A stretch of DNA of 64,000 nt from Cyathus striatus (taxonomy: Eukaryota > Basidiomycota > Agaricomycetes > Agaricales > Nidulariaceae), in the NCBI GenBank assembly GCA_025738555.1, contig JAOVFP010000010.1, positions 2,728,001 to 2,792,000 of the forward strand, written 5' to 3'. This document shows, piece after piece, positions 1 through 12,800 of the stretch. A program made the position numbers and the translations under genes. Within the stretch, counting starts at the first letter, position 1. Each line of letters begins with the position of its first letter. The notes below the pieces were generated by a model. It saw nothing but the letters and a program-made list of their open reading frames with translations, searched no databases and was not told the origin of the DNA.

Positions 1-295
1 AGGTGATCATGCCATGTTTTCAAGTGCATATTAGATAATAGGTCATTTCAAGTGTGTACTCACTTATTATTACTACTAATAATTCTGGAGGTGATCATAG
101 GTCAATTTAAGCATGTATTCACTTATTATTACTACTAATAAATTTAGTAGTGATCATAGGTGATCATAGGTCATTTCAAGCATGTATTCGCTTATTATTA
201 CTACTAATGAATTTAGTAGTGATCAAAGGTGATCATAGGCCATTTCAACTGTGTATTAACATATTGTTACTACTAATCATTCTGGAGGTGATTGT
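1..295. repeat. AT-rich minisatellite, possible foldback-element arm
   Basis: About four imperfect units of roughly 60-65 bp, each with GTGATCATAGG, a CATTTCAA box and TTATTACTACTAAT. The GATCAT core and the TATTACTACT stretch recall the satC arms of FB-C further right (28860-29083, 41244-41690), so this is probably the arm of another foldback element that starts left of the window. I see neither the GTGTCAGCC terminus nor satB here, so the link is inference. Confidence 0.6.
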
Positions 296-765
296 ATAAG
301 AAAAATTTTGCCTGTAGTAATCAATTCATATATATATCACATAGTAAAGTGAAACACTAATGAAAGCCAATTGACTTTTGAAAGTTCCAGTCAGTTCAAT
401 GGTCATTGAGCACTTCATGACATGCTGCTGGACCCATTTCACATGTACTTGGATGAAGATGATTGATTGCTACTGGACCAAGTAGTTTCAACTTCCTCCC
501 CACAAGTTCTGCCAGCTCCTGGCAAATATGCCAATGCAAAATTGCTATGACATGAACTTCCATGACCATTTATATGCCAAGAAGGAACTCCAACATCAAT
601 CTTTGTATTTGGAGAAACTCTCATAGACTCAGGGTATGAATTTATTCATTGCCATAAATTTTTTGACCACTGACATCCAATATCATATGTGATCATAATC
701 CATGAAAGATTAACACTAGCAAGTGTTGAAAGTAAAATGTAATCAATGTTGCAGTATCTATCAAG
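296..765. other. No recognisable gene
   Basis: AT-rich sequence with only short open frames. It follows the satellite and may be the core of a foldback element cut by the window edge. I see no domain, RNA gene or terminus. Confidence 0.5.
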
Positions 766-1499
766 TGTCATGACTGTGCCCCTAGCCTGACTTGGCAGCG
801 GAGTACGAGGGGGTGACTATGGAGAAGCGAGGGGTGAGTATGAGACAAAAGCAGAGAACAAGAACTCAGGGGATAGGACTTTGGCTTCAGCTTATGTGCT
901 GTGCCCCTGGGATTCCTGGTCCTGGATTTCAGAGTAAGGGCAAGCCCTTTGGAGAAGATGAGAGACGAGAAGACAAGAGGTGTAACTCAAGTCAGACTAA
1001 AGGGTGAGGATGTAGTTCAATACAAAACTGAAGTCTAAGTACAAATCGAGTACTACTTATATACTAGAGACTTGGAGTAAGTAAAGGCTGCTGGAGAAGT
1101 ACAGTCAGGGTAGGTGTATGTAGAATGAATACTATAACTAATTAAACATAATAAAATGCATCAGAGAAGTGAGCATGTATGGCAGTGTAAAGTGAAACTG
1201 ATAGTGGTGCACTTAAGAATGATAAGTGACTCACTATAAGATGTATACTACAATACTGAGGGGATAGCTCAGTAGGGCGGAAGAAAGGAAACAAAGGTAA
1301 TCTATGTACAGTAAGCAATAAGTAATATTAAGAACATAATCCAAGTCCAGAGCAACAAAGGAAAATGGCGGAGTAAGAGACTAGAGGTCCGGAGGTAGGC
1401 AATATGGGATATGACATCAAGGTTATAAATAACATGTAATGTACGCCACTTCACAATGTACGTAAAAGGGAGCACTTCCTAATCCGAGTTTTTGTGACA
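766..1499. mobile_element. Possible solo LTR, diverged relative of the 45166 LTR
   Basis: The segment starts TGTCATGACTG and ends TTTTGTGACA, giving TG...CA ends with the same TGTCA/TGACA inverted tips as the solo LTR at 45166-45776. A middle block (about 885-1060) aligns by eye with 45298-45450 of that LTR: 'CTTCAGCTTATGTGCTG' here against 'CTTCAACTTGTGTGTTG' there, followed by a shared GAAGTCTA block. The flanking five bases (TCAAG and GAAAA) do not match, so no target duplication supports these exact ends. The right end abuts the stop codon of the neighbouring Helitron gene. Confidence 0.45.
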
Positions 1500-1509
1500 G
1501 AAAAACTAA

Positions 1510-4500
1510 TTATTATTAAATACAAATTCACTGAAGTCCATGCCATAAGTATTAATCTGAAATCCTAATCCTTCATGATGTTCATTATCCTCCCTAAGCA
1601 TACACATAACTTGAGTCTCTTCTCTCCATTGAAGGTGACTGTGAGTGAAAGAAGATCGAAAGGCAAGTCCACTTAAAGTTTTGACACATGAAATGGCTAC
1701 AAATGAGAGGCCATTAACAAAATCTCTTGGACCTAAATCAATGGTAGCTTTTTTTAAAGTCAGTCCTTGACTTTTGTGAACAGTAATTGCCTATGCTAAG
1801 ATGAGAGGAAGCTGTGTACATGACATTTGCTTCTGTGTTTTGCTCTCCCATCTTGCAGTAACTGGTACAATAGGAACCCAAGAGGGATCCAACTCATTCC
1901 ATCCTGGAGATAATGGACCTAAATATTGTCAGATAATGGAAAAAAATAAAAATAAGAATGCATACCTGAATATTCTTCACAAGAAACAAATACAACTGCA
2001 GGCAAATCCCCTCTGCCTGGATTTGAAAAAGGATTATACCAAATTTTCCTCACAACACCTTGAGCACCATTTACAAAATCTATGTAACAGATTTAGTAAT
2101 GAATAAAAGAGAAGTAATATTAGAATTTACCTTTTGCTGTCCATAGATTCCTGGTGATCATAACTGTAGCACCTTCACACAAAAGGATTTCTGGATCCAG
2201 TCCTTCAGCATCCTCTTCAGAAGCTTTTCTAGCTTCAACACAATTATTTTTTGCTTTACATCAAACCACAGGCTTTCCAAGCAATGCCAGTTTCCTTATA
2301 TTCAACAGGGATACTGATTCATGAGTTGGTAGAAGGTGTAAAACATCATTGAATAATAAATGTTCTTGAGGTGTAAGACGATCCCAAAAGCGAGAGGATA
2401 AAAGTTGATAGTCAGCTTCAGTAGTTGAATAGGTGTGCATATGAAGAAGTGGATCTTGAAAAGCTATCTGTATTGGATTATCTCCAGCTTGACACAACAC
2501 TGTCTTCAAGGTAATGGATTGTGTAAAGGACTCATAGGCACGTCTTCCCTCAAATGATAATCCTGGTTGATTAGTGGACACTTTGGAAGAATACAATGGT
2601 GTATCACAAACAGGTGGTAATTGAGCAAAGTCTCCAAAAAATAATAACTAGAAGTCCACTAAATATTTCAATTGCTTTATTTGGATAAGCCTGTCACAAC
2701 CAGCAATCAATATGACCCATGCTGTTATGGCCAACCATAGATTTCTCATCTAGTATCAACAGCTGAACATTCTGCCATCGATTCTGAAGGTGAGTAAGAG
2801 ATGCCTGTGAGAGTTGATTAAAGGCACCTTTTACTGAAATCATGCAGGAAAAGTTTACAGTCCAGCCATGGATACCAAATGCTGCAACTCCAGTTGGAGC
2901 CATATGGATGACAGGATCAGATAGAGCATCAGAATATAAGTTGCAAATAGCTGTGGATATTGCCCATATGATGAATGATTTTCCTGTTCTGGCTGTACCA
3001 TCAATATTAAGACAAGGGGGTAAATCTTGTTCTCCACCATGTAGACTCTTTTTGATATAGGCCATAACTTGTAAAAATACTTTTTGCTGATCACCCTTAA
3101 GTAGCCTATAGTCAACCTCAGGAAGAACTTGCAGAAGATCATTTGGTGACTCTTTAACTCTTTCAGATAGCCAACAAGTAGCCTCTTGTAAAATTGGTAG
3201 TCTAGGGCCTTGTGTCATCCAATCATATTCTGTATCCAAGTCTCTGCATCCCAAATTGCTGGTAATATTCTCTGTAATTTGATTTGGACCACATGCAGCT
3301 TCTAACATCCACTCAGCAATGTAAGGCTCATCTTCATCATTTGCATCATTGATTGACTCAGAGTCAGATTCAACTTCATCTGAGTCAGTTGGAGAGTCCA
3401 GTTGAATTGGAAGAGTATCATGAAAGTGGATATGATGATGAGCAAGGCAGTGAGTGGTGTAGGCAGCTATCCAATTGGGAGAACCATTGAGGAGATCTTC
3501 AACTTTGTCAAATGGATGATGGAGGATCATTTTTGCATAGCAATATTTTTCAAAGGTACCTGAGTCCTCAGGGTCAGGCTGATATTGAGGCCATATGTTT
3601 AAAACATATGGTTTTGCACCTCTTTGACCATGCTTGTTATATCTTTCTCCATGCCAGTCCCAGTTTGCTGCAAATTCCAACAAAGTAGCTGTTTTTAATT
3701 CTTTGGAAATTGTTGAATTGCACCATTTGATATAATGTTGCAAAACACCAAGTTGCTCTACATTGGATCTTGCAAGTCCACAATTGCTGATTCATATGGA
3801 TCAATACATAATGCATGAACCAGTTGAGATGATCATGTCAAAGAACAACCAAGGAGAATGTGACATGTTTCTTGAGCTGAAATGTCATGCTCAGACACAA
3901 AAGCAGAAAGTGTTTTTTGATATGCAATGCCAGCACGATCTGTATTTTGAAGTCAAGAGATTGCAGTCTGCAAAGTACTCTGATGGCCAGAGGACATACT
4001 CTCACCCTTGCTTGCATATTTTGCCACATGAAATAACTGCTTCACAATTGATTACTGGTTGGCAGTCAATATTTGCTCTCCAACCCAAGATGAATCCAGA
4101 ATTAAAGGTGTTGAGTATTTCATCATTGCATTTAGTGTGAAACTCTGCAAAGTCTCTCCCAGGCTCTTTTGCATATGCTGATGCATTGTGACACTGTATA
4201 GGAAACCCAAATCAACAGAATATTTCACCAGTGCCTTTTTTCTTTCTTTGACAGTAGCCAGGAGTACATTTTGTATGGCACTGGAGACGATTTAGCATTT
4301 CTGCTAATTCCCTTTTGGTATCTGTAAGTGTGGTGAAAAGTCATGCAGATGGATGAATATCAGCTGGCTGTAGATGTGGATTAGGATTCCAAGTTGAGAT
4401 GTGATTATCCCAAAAGTCCATCCAATTCTGAATTTCCACAGGATTAGAAGTATCCAAAGTATCCACAGATGGTGCATCTTCCAACCACAAAAAACCATGA

Positions 4501-6692
4501 ACATGACTGCTACCATGATGTTGCCATTCATAATGCCACCAAAAATCCTTAACATTCCACTTTGGCTGAAGGTACTCTTTAAAGAATATTTCCCATTGTT
4601 TTTGAAAATAATAAGCTGCAATTGCTGGATTTTCATTGAGGTTATCCAAATGTGTATGGTATGAACATGCATTTTCAGGTTCAGCTAAGTCATAATCTGG
4701 CATATGCTGGTGCAAGTCTGGCCATTGTATATCTGCTGATGAGGCAGTAATAAATAAATGAGGTGAGCCACACCCTGGTAAGTGAATTTGTGCAATAAGA
4801 TCCCACTGAGCTTTCTGCCAAAAGGGTTTTGATCCTTGAAGTTTTTCTCCAGCACTTGATAAATTGTTCATAAGACCATGAGCCTCATTGTTCTCCAGCA
4901 TCTCCCTAATATCCTCCTCCACAGTGAGCTGACAATCATCTTTGTGAGTGGTTAAGAACCAAGAGGAAGCTTTATTAGCAGCTTGTTGCATAATAGTATT
5001 GAGAGCCCAATAGTGAAATCAGGGATGCCTTGCAAATCGACCACCCTTGTAGCATAATAAATGAGCTGCCCATTCAGTCATAGTCACATTTTTATTATGT
5101 AGAGCATGGAAATCTGCCTTTCCAGTGGGAAATAGTGTTGGAAATGCATCAATTGCAATTTGAGAAGAATGCTCATTGATGGGAGTCCCATGTACACATG
5201 GAAATGTAAGAATAATATTCTCATTACCATGCATTGCTGCCATATGAAGTTGCTCTAATTCTGTCTGTACTGCTTGTACCTGAGGTACAAATCCATGTGA
5301 GTATATAGGTTGTGACTCATTATTTGCAGAATTATTATCTTCAGCCTGAGGAGGACCTAAGTCTTCTGGAAGATCTGGCATATCTTCTAAATGAAGAGTA
5401 TGCACCCTGTCATGTACCAATCCATCCACAAAAAGCTGAGATAATGCATTTTGATCAATCATAACTGAATGTGATTGAAATGTGGGATGATGCTGAGTCA
5501 AGAACTCTAGCCATTGCTGAACCACAGCCCTGTGAACTCAGAAGTCTTTGTAAACTTCCTCATTTATACCCTGCTCAACTTCACAGCGACACATAATAAT
5601 AACATCACAATCCTCAGATAGAAGTGGAAGACAGTTGTGGAGAGAAATAGTATCCCATGGAAAGTTGCAGATATGACCTGAGTATTTGTATTGACCCCCA
5701 CACACTTGCCATAACTGGATGAGAGCATGAACAGGAGATATTAGCATCTCCTCCATTTGTGTTAATGGCTGAAGATCAGGATTAAGCATAAATGGAGAAG
5801 ACCCAGGGTCCATTGCATTATCAAGTTGAAACTTTGAGTTTTTTTGGCATTTTGAGCATAAGCCATCTTTAACTTTCATGTCAAACCATTCCTCATTACA
5901 GGCTGTACAATGCTCCAAATTTAATTGCATAATTTTCTCCCGAAAATTATGCAGTAGCACTTTATCTTCAGCAGATATAGCAGGCTGAGATAATGGAGAT
6001 AGTACTGGTACTGGAATTTCAGGAAGTTCCTGTGTAGCATGGGTTTGAGAATGTAGTGGAGATGGATGGAGAATCTGAGGTGGCTGAGGAAGTCGAAGTT
6101 CCAATGCATTGGCAATATTTTGTGCAATTCGCTGTTCATTCTGATGTGCATGTCGATTATGTTCACTTTCCCTGCATTGTGCACAAGTATGCAAATCTCC
6201 GAATATATCTTTGTTTACCCAATGTGTATTCTTTTTGCACCATAGAAGATCAGGATTATATGGATGAATCTCATGAGCATCAGAGCCAGTAATATTTCAT
6301 GGTTGTCATTGTCCCCTCTGGCATTGTGGTGGTAGTGGTGGTAGTGGTGGAAGTAATGGAGAGGGAGGTAGAGGAGGAGGTGGGAACTGGGGTGGCACTA
6401 ATGGCAACAATGGAAGTTGAAACATGGGAGGAGACAGTGGGGGTGGTGAGGAAACCTGATGTGGGAAATTGGAACCAGCAGCAAATAGACATATAGGTTG
6501 AGGAATAAGCTCTTCATCAGAATCCAAGATATCTGGTGCTTGAAATAGACTGGGAACAGAATCATTTGCTATTGGAGAGTGAGGTTCCAAAACTACATGA
6601 GTTCTTTTATGATGTCTTTCATGAGTAGCAGGAGTAGTTGGAGTGCACTCTGAAAATGAGCGACTTGTACTATTCCATGGAGTTGAAGGAAC
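1510..6692 (-). pseudogene. Helitron-1 Rep/helicase relic
   Basis: Minus-strand remains of a rolling-circle Helitron protein (HUH nuclease plus PIF1-type helicase). In protein order there is a proline-rich N-terminus (6590-6306), a cysteine-bearing region with CxxC pairs (6194-5538), and a Helitron-like N-domain (5525-5019). The nuclease part (4991-3743) has the HxH motif in SSHVHGFLWL and a KYASKGE stretch where the catalytic tyrosines normally lie. The helicase (3743-1510) has Walker A GTARTGKS (usual form GTAGTGKS), Walker B LLILDEKSM and the late motif TVHKSQGLTL near 1770. Stops interrupt the frame, for example TAG before AITVHKSQG near 1795 and TGA after GKPVV near 2260. An AG acceptor lies just before 6692, and a short intron is likely near 2105-2130. 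The coding trace ends with TAG at about 1510. Clearly a dead autonomous Helitron; its own ends were not located. Confidence 0.85.
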
Positions 6693-7390
6693 TTAAATAT
6701 TAATTGGTCAGTATATAACTTTCAAAAAACAATATTAAACATACCAGTTATATTTAAAGGTGTAGATAGCAGCTGAGATTGCTGCAAAATTTGGGAGAGA
6801 GTTCAAGGATTCTCTGGAGTACAGAGTGGTATACAGGATGGTCCAGCATTATATGATGCAGAAGGCATTTCAAGAATTCAAGTATAGTCTTGATATTAAT
6901 GTTCAGTCTTGAGACCAAAGGAGACCAGCAGTCCAAAGGCTAGAGTGTTCCAATACTGTAAACAGGGTTGAACCTGTGTTCCCCACTTTATAACTAAGAA
7001 AATCCACCAAAGAAATCACTGCAAGACAGTATGCTGTGGAATTATAATTCCTGTGCTTTTTGACACCTCTTTGTCACCCCTTTTCTGCACAGACAGGTGG
7101 AAGTGACAGTGAGAATGTAGTAAATGGTACTTAAGCACTAGCAAAAACCAGAGTGAGAGAGGTCCAGGCAATTCAAATTCAAAAAGAATAAGAAATGCTT
7201 TTAGGCAATAGCAAACTGAGGCTATGCAGGTAGACTTCACAACTAAGTAGGCTTGTTCAATTCAGTTTCAATCCCTAATTACTAATGGAGCCAAAAATAA
7301 TAGCTAGAGAAAAGAAGCAGAATAAGTGAGTTATAGAAGTGGGAAAAGTGGATATAGAGAGTGGGAGAACTGTCTACAAAGAATGTAAAT
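6693..7390. other. No recognisable gene (upstream of Helitron-1)
   Basis: Probably upstream exon, intron or 5' sequence of Helitron-1, whose first supported exon begins at an AG acceptor near 6692. Short frames such as 7016-7240 show no motif. Its boundary with the KDZ relic is unclear. Confidence 0.45.
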
Positions 7391-7562
7391 GTGTTGATGA
7401 TGGGATAGAATAAGGTTTGACAGTCAGTTGGCAAATTCCAAATCAAAGACAGCCAAAAAGGTGCTGACAAACATTGATGATGGAATAGAATAAGGTTTGG
7501 CCATATTTAAGGCCAGTTGGCAAATTCTGAATCAAAGATGGCCAAAAAGGGTGCTGACAAAC
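7391..7562. repeat. Tandem duplication, two copies of 82-90 bp
   Basis: Two adjacent diverged copies share TTGATGATGG, ATAGAATAAGGTTTG, CAGTTGGCAAATTC and GGTGCTGACAAAC. The second copy has about 8 extra bases around CATATTTAAGG. Between this repeat and 7740 I see nothing else recognisable. Confidence 0.75.
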
Positions 7563-7740
7563 TAAATTCACACAATAAGCACAGCCATGCATGCAGACCA
7601 ACACATTGGGTCAACAGCACACAGCTGCATCTTGGTTACCATGCACTGTTGCCATGTGTGCACAGCCACATACAAATTTTGGTTCTACCTGGACAAATAG
7701 GGGAAGCAAGCTCCCCCAATTAAAGTTGTAATAGTTAACA

Positions 7741-9680
7741 ATTTATACTTGCCATTCCCCTTTCTGTAAATCACCAGCACCATTTGGATGAATTAAGGCA
7801 TGTCTGGAACAAATTACAAGTCCTGTTCCAGTCACTGAATGGCCAGGAGCTGAGTGTATTCCAGCTTAAAGAATTGCATCATGAGCTGAGTCACAAGTAT
7901 TGATCTATTGAAATTCATCAGATCTGTGTAAAGAAATGGCATATTACATACTTCTGGATTTTCAATATGACTTCCAAGGTGTTCTTGATAACTTTTATCT
8001 TCAACAAAAGGACCCCACCCAGGCATGAGCTCAATGTCCTGAATGCCATGCTCCTTGCAGCTCAATTTAAAATTTGCATCAATTGCCAAATACATAACAT
8101 ACAAATATCTTTAAAATAATTAATTAAATCATTTCAAGTATAATAAACTAGGCATACCTCATTAATTCTGTTGTTTCCCAACCCTCAGGAAGATTTTTCT
8201 CAGGATGGGGACATGCAGGGCATTCCACTGTAAGCTCCCCTAGTTTTGTACTCATATGTTAGCAACAGACAAGCTAAATGCTCGAAGTCGAACTCAAACA
8301 CTCAAATATGAAAAGAATATAACTCTTATTGCTTGTCTGGAGTAAACTAGCACAAGAATAGCAAATACTAACTAGAATGACCATATTTATAGACAATGTC
8401 CATGAGGGAATGTATGTAAGTAACCTACACTACAATGCATGTCCTACTGTGCATTTACATTAGAAACTCATGTACTACATATGGCCGAACTGTGCAACTG
8501 TGCCCACAGTTTTGATGAGTAATGTATGTTGATACGCATGATGTCCGCATTGTGTGTCATGTGACTAATCACATGACATAGATAAGATGTGATTAGATAA
8601 AAGATTAGATAAGAGGTGAGATCCTAACACCATAATACCCTCAGTAGATTGACCTCAGCCACCTCGCTTACACATGAAAAGAATTCTCCACATTTGTACT
8701 ATATATTTAAATTCATTGTAGCGATTCTATAAATATGTTAGTACATGTGCAGTTTGAAAGTTTCATGTTTACTGCTCACAATTTCATTTTCCAACTTGCA
8801 CTTATCAGTTTTTCGGCAAAGGGTATGGTACCAATCATACAAAGAAATCTTTCCTTGCAGTGTTAGTTCATGGAATGTTTCAAGGCATTCAAATGTAACT
8901 ACAGTTTGAGGTCTTACAAAACTTGCTGGAAACAAACAAGCCCTCAATAATTGTGTATATTGTGGAATGGGTTCAGGTCTGCAATTACAGAATGAAATTG
9001 AAACAGAATGAACTCCAGTGATATCAACAACAATCATATTGGTTATAGCACTGTCTGCATTCAAACAAGCTGCTCCTCCATGTCCAAGTTGTATTTGAAG
9101 TCCAATATTTTTGAGTGATTCCTTCACAAAATATTGCCCATTCCACTTCTGAGAAGTTTGTAAGCTTTAAATAATGCACAGTAATAAGCAATTCATCTCA
9201 CCTCTACCCTGTGAAGTGGTAAATGTGTATGTTCTATTTTCATACAATTTTTGCATTGTAGTAAACCTCCATGAAAGCAATCAATGCATTTATAAATACC
9301 GCTTTCTTTCTCACACACTGAACAATTTGCTTTATTGATATAATCTCCCTTGCCATCATGGCTAAGAAGTTCATCAAGAAATACATCTCTAAATTTCAAC
9401 CACTCTGTTAGTTTTGCCTACATATTTGATTCTGCTTTGTTACATTATTCAATTTTTTCTGCTTACTGATGATTTTTGATTGTGTTGCCACTTAGGTTGT
9501 GAAGGCTGATCATGACTGGATTCAACTGCTTATATCTGTTCTTCATGATGATCATCAATCTCCATTTTCTGAAATGACTGCTCATTATTTTGGGTTAGAG
9601 TCTCTTCCAGTACAGGGTGCTCAGTAGTATGCTTTCTCTTTGACACCTTTTCAATTTTATTTTTGCTTTGGCTTTCTTTA
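7741..9680 (-). pseudogene. KDZ transposase N-terminal region (CxC2 type), broken
   Basis: Minus-strand remains of a Kyakuja-Dileera-Zisupton transposase. The cysteine cluster lies at 9399-9193 (CSVCEKESGIYKCIDC, then CKNC). The next exon (9127-8738) has the family features FCNCRPEPIPQYTQLLRA, FPASFVRP, LTLQGKISLYDWYHTLCR and TDKC. Then come CPACPHPEKNLPEGWE (near 8230-8170), YLAIDANFKL and GWGPFVEDKSYQEHL (8104-7930), and a segment ending NGAGDLQKGEW at about 7755, followed by a GTAAGT donor. The next KDZ exons (NMDY and onward) are not found, so the 3' half is lost. A solo LTR (8257-8629) sits inside the coding frame, and one TGA replaces an expected arginine beside it. Upstream, the frame runs into the FB-1 insertion at 9680; 5' sequence probably continues at 49727. 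Family call firm; exon ends approximate. Confidence 0.85.
8257..8629. mobile_element. Solo LTR inside the KDZ relic
   Basis: A 373-bp segment with TGTTAG...CTAACA ends, flanked by TCATA on the left and CCATA on the right (4 of 5 bases match). Removing it with one flank copy rejoins the KDZ frame just before the CPACP motif, so the ends are well placed. This is what remains after LTR-LTR recombination of an LTR retrotransposon; no internal domain is left. The TGTTAG tip fits Ty1/copia-type fungal LTRs, but that assignment is a guess. Confidence 0.8.
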
Positions 9681-9885
9681 CATAAGTGTCAGCCAAATTT
9701 ATCATTTAACAGCAGTGTTATATGATATGAGATATCATATAAGGACTATGAGTTATGAGTGAGGCATATATTATATGTAGTATACAGGTTACTCATAAAA
9801 ACTCATTACTTCTTGTTAGTATGTGTACTCATAAGTGCTCATTACTTTATCATTTCTATTGTTATTGTAATACTAGTATGTGCAC
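9681..9885. repeat. FB-1 left terminus, hairpin and first satA units
   Basis: The GTGTCAGCC terminus is followed by a perfect hairpin at 9718-9742 (11-bp arms, 3-base loop GAG), then GAGTGAGGCATATATTATAT and the first satA units (ACTCATAAGTGCTCATTACT). The unit beginning at 9878 is cut by the hAT element, with ATGTGCAC as the duplicated octamer. Confidence 0.85.
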
Positions 9886-12800
9886 TAGGGACTAACATGG
9901 GTACGTCTATTCACTACCTGTACCTGACCCACAAGTAATGAAATAATTCGGGTCAAGATCTGGATTCACCACAGGTACCTACACCATTTCATACAGTACT
10001 TGCTTGGCATACATAATGTAATTAATTAATTTAAGTTTGAACATTTTATGTGCTTTCAAAAGCAATTTATTCAACAAATAAAGTGAATTGCATAGCTAAA
10101 ATACACTATAATACACTTCTTTCTCACCCAATGCTTAAGATTCAAATGTTGTACCCATTGTGGCTTGAATAATCTCTGTAGCAGCTGAAAAACCAGGGCA
10201 TAATGGACTCTTTGCCCATGAGCCCAATGCCATTTGGGCTTTAAATGTTTGTGAGCTAGTATTGTGTTGTAGATGATTTATCTGTAAATGACCAGATGAA
10301 AATGCTCTTTCACAGTCAACTGAAGATGCTGTATATATGTTAGATATTTTATCATTACATAAAAACATGCAGACATACTAGGGGCAGAACAAAAGTCAAG
10401 TGCCATACATGCAATGTTTGGTCGAATTTTCTGTGCACAGTTCCAAAATTCAATATATCCACCTGCTTCTGAAATAGAGGATATTGGAACAGGAGGTTCT
10501 GCAAGATATGCTTCAATGGTATCAACAGAATGCTTTGGTAATTCATGCTCAGAATCATATCTTGAAAGTCAAACCTTTAATAAATTATAATATCAGCCAA
10601 ATCCAAACAAAGAACAGTTAAATGATACCTTTGGCTCTGATGACCCAGCATTAGATTCATTAGAATTTGGCAAATAGGTTTCTTTTCAGCATTTGATAAC
10701 CATAGCTTTGATAGCTTTGATAGCAGATGAGCTGTGACCTTTATCCTTCAACCACTTGAGTTTTCGGTCTGGACACATAACTGTTAATAAATATAATCAG
10801 AGTAAAGTAATAGTATTAATGAAGAAGTATACCCATAGCTACTTGGTAAAGCTTGAGCTCCAACACGGATAACATTAGCAGCATCAGTGTCTTCCCTGGC
10901 TCGCTCTAGTGATGTCTTCAAATGTTCAAGCTCAGGAAGAGCATCAACAACAAGAGGAACATCTTGCTTAGAAAATAATTCTGTAAATCTCTGAAATAAC
11001 TAATGCAAAAAAATTAATAAAGTAAAATTTATTTGAATTTTCACTTACAAGTAGAACTTCCTCAACTTGATGTGCAAGTTTCCACTGCTCTTCTGATAGA
11101 TGAAATCCACTCAGATTGTTGCTGGAATTACCAGTTAACTGCTCAATAATAGGTTGGAAATAGATATAAGCTGAGAGACAATCCAAATCTGAATTCCAAC
11201 AAGTTGGAACTCGTCATGCAAGAGTTCTTGTGTTACCAGAAAACTCTTCATCATCTTCAATAAGCTTGTTGAACTTCTCTTTCAATATTGTTATATCATG
11301 AACCCTGCAAGCCAGTCCTGAAATCTACAACAAAATTAGAAATTTGGAATATAATGATGGAATAAAATATACTCTAGGAAAAATTCCAAGTGCAATTTGG
11401 CATTCACTTTCTTCAATTATAATGTCTTCTTGTTCCATAATTAGAATGGCCTTTCCTTCAAAAGTTTTAACTACTGCATTATCATGCATTTCCCTTCCAT
11501 CATCATTCGAAGTCACATCACTAGATGCATCTGCTTCTTCACTGATAGCTTCATCATTGTCTAGATCAGTATTATCATCTTCTTCAATAACTGGTTGAGC
11601 TGCATCACCTGCAACTTCAACAACCTTCTTCCTTGGCTTCCAGAAGAAAAAGGCAATGAAACTCTAAACAAATACTGAGTATAATTATGAATTAGTGTGT
11701 TTATTTACTTACTTTGGCAACCAAATTAACAATATGGGCAAAACAATGAGTATGAGATGCCATTCCTTGGAATTTGGGAAGGTAAATAGGAAGTATATGA
11801 GCTAAGGAATCACAATTGGCAGCATTATCCATACAAATAACATGAATCTGAAAATATTTCAGTAAAATTTATATTGTTATTGCAAAGAAAACTTTTACAG
11901 ATTCATCTAGACCAAAGCATTTCAAGCAATCAGAAACAACCTTTGCAGGATTTTCACCACTATGTTTTTCTGTAAGCCTGTGAATATAGTATTAGTGTTA
12001 ACATTATATAATAATGTGTAATTAATTACCGAATAAGTTCCAAAACAGCATGGTAAATTTTCCCATCCACATGCCAGATAACAACCAAGCCAAGGTAAGA
12101 AACAGTGATTGGTGCAGTCCATCCATCCAAAGCAATATGGACTGAAATGTCTAATTGCTATAAGTAAAATGAAATTAGTTTAATAATAAAATAAAATTGT
12201 ATTTTATGTCTTACTGCAAAATATTCTTTAACACATCATGAAAATGCAATATAAAGTGCTTGGACATCATGGCTAACAGTAATTGGGTGTGGAATTTTGG
12301 TCCCTGGCCAAAGCATTTCAACTTCCATCTGATACTCTTCATCCAGAACAGAATTGAATGGGTGATAATTCTTGGCACATTGTATAGCAATTAGCGCATG
12401 ATGGGCAGCCTCAGAATACTGTATAGCAGGTACTCCTTCAGACTGAGAGGAGGTCCCAACTGGTGGTCTACCAAAGCGAGCAAAGCATGCTTCTTGACCT
12501 CTGTTTAAGTTACTTGTACCATCATGCAATCACATTCATGCACGTGGTACATCTGGATGATTTTTTTTACCCAGATGGGTTTTGCATCTGAAGATGAACA
12601 TAATGTTGTCTGGTTGACCATCAGATGTGGTGTTACATTCAACAAACACATTATAATGGTTATAAACATCTGCTCGCCAAGATGTATGTGCTGCTTCTAA
12701 ATAAATTTTGAGACATTTTGTTTATAATTTAAAAAAATAATAACACACCAATAATCTCCTCATCTGACAAATGCCACACTTCATGATCCTCCATATTCTT

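Noticed and set aside
6306..6496. Plus-strand valine/glutamate-rich frame
   Set aside because: Complement of the proline-rich N-terminus of Helitron-1.
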